From Deltaproteobacteria bacterium UBA3076 (GTDB lineage Bacteria > Desulfobacterota > Dissulfuribacteria > Dissulfuribacterales > UBA3076): DNA of 5,721 bases. Below the pieces are notes generated by a model. It was not told where the DNA came from and did not search any database. It worked only from the letters and a program-made list of their open reading frames with translations. Position numbers and translations under genes: made by a program. Below are positions 5,505-5,721 of the stretch, piece after piece (the stretch's first letter is position 1; every line of letters starts with the position of its first letter). The DNA lies in the NCBI GenBank assembly GCA_002367355.1, contig DFBQ01000195.1:1-5721 (forward strand). The letters are read 5' to 3'.

Positions 5505-5565
5505 GCGTCTCTGTAGTGAGCATTGTTTTTTAAATGCCTAATGGGCATCCTTCATTCACCAGTTT

Positions 5566-5615
5566 ACACTTTTTCGAAAAAACGTGTATTATCGAATTGA
5601 ATGCCGATGTCGAAA
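5566..5615 (-). promoter_or_regulatory. Candidate promoter with overlapping palindrome upstream of the pseudohelicase gene
   Basis: On the minus strand a strong -10-like GATAAT (5593-5588) is preceded at 16 bases by a poor -35 (TTTCGA, 5615-5610). The projected start, near 5581, falls in the perfect palindrome TTTTTCGAAAAA (5570-5581). Outer ACAC/GTGT arms at 5566-5569 and 5584-5587 extend it to 22 bases with a small bulge. A repressor bound here would block the start. The rest of 5469-5721 shows no gene, only a short TGCC/GGCA inverted repeat at 5535-5547. The palindrome is certain and the promoter tentative. Confidence 0.35.
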
Positions 5616-5680
5616 CTGGAAATTAGAAATGTAACTTCTCAATAAGTCCATGCAAATCATGTTTTGCGACTATCCAATGG

Positions 5681-5700
5681 ATTCCGGCTTTCGCCGAAAT
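5681..5700. repeat. REP-like palindromic element
   Basis: ATTCCGGC (5681-5688) and GCCGAAAT (5693-5700) form an 8-base stem with one mismatch around the loop TTTC, followed by GACA. It closely resembles the widespread intergenic palindrome ATTCCGGCTTTCGCCGGAAT followed by GACG, known in many proteobacteria. One stem base has changed, so it is either an old copy or a variant. It sits in non-coding DNA at the window edge. Confidence 0.6.
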
Positions 5701-5721
5701 GACAGGCGCTCACACCCAATC

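Overview
This window looks like a stretch of chromosome from an anaerobic bacterium, most plausibly a Desulfobacterota (deltaproteobacterial) relative. That assignment is an inference from gene content. The content includes a LivM branched-chain amino acid permease, the C-terminal tail of a flavin/iron-sulfur oxidoreductase gamma-type subunit, a SlyD-like FKBP, a short two-helix NfeD-like membrane protein and a PAS/phytochrome-type histidine kinase ATPase domain. No RNA gene, CRISPR array or complete insertion sequence is visible.

Layout, left to right. (1) Bases 2-404 hold the 3' part of a livM gene that carries a one-base frameshift and whose end runs into unrelated sequence. (2) Bases 511-1024 hold an intact, overlapping two-gene cassette: a ribbon-helix-helix protein with a coiled-coil tail, then a small coiled-coil protein. 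(3) Bases 1025-1560 are a gene graveyard, with hairpins and inverted repeats, a C-terminal scrap of an FAD/NAD-dependent iron-sulfur oxidoreductase subunit, and on the opposite strand an N-terminal scrap of dephospho-CoA kinase. (4) Bases 1589-2074 hold an intact SlyD-like FKBP peptidyl-prolyl isomerase with a candidate promoter just upstream, inside the debris. (5) Bases 2306-2716 hold the ATP-binding half of a histidine kinase with no start, a remnant. (6) On the minus strand, bases 2728-3144 encode a short NfeD-like membrane protein. (7) Bases 3273-5468, also minus, hold a large intact gene for a 731-residue protein with the architecture of a Ski2-like superfamily 2 helicase. Essentially every catalytic motif in it is replaced. 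(8) The last 250 bases are its upstream region, with a palindrome near a possible promoter and a REP-like element at the edge.

The genes do not form one pathway. The window reads as a decayed, rearranged chromosomal segment in which a few genes remain intact. The two most interesting items are the catalytically dead Ski2-like pseudohelicase, apparently maintained over more than 2 kb without an interruption, and the RHH/coiled-coil cassette of unknown function sitting between broken genes.
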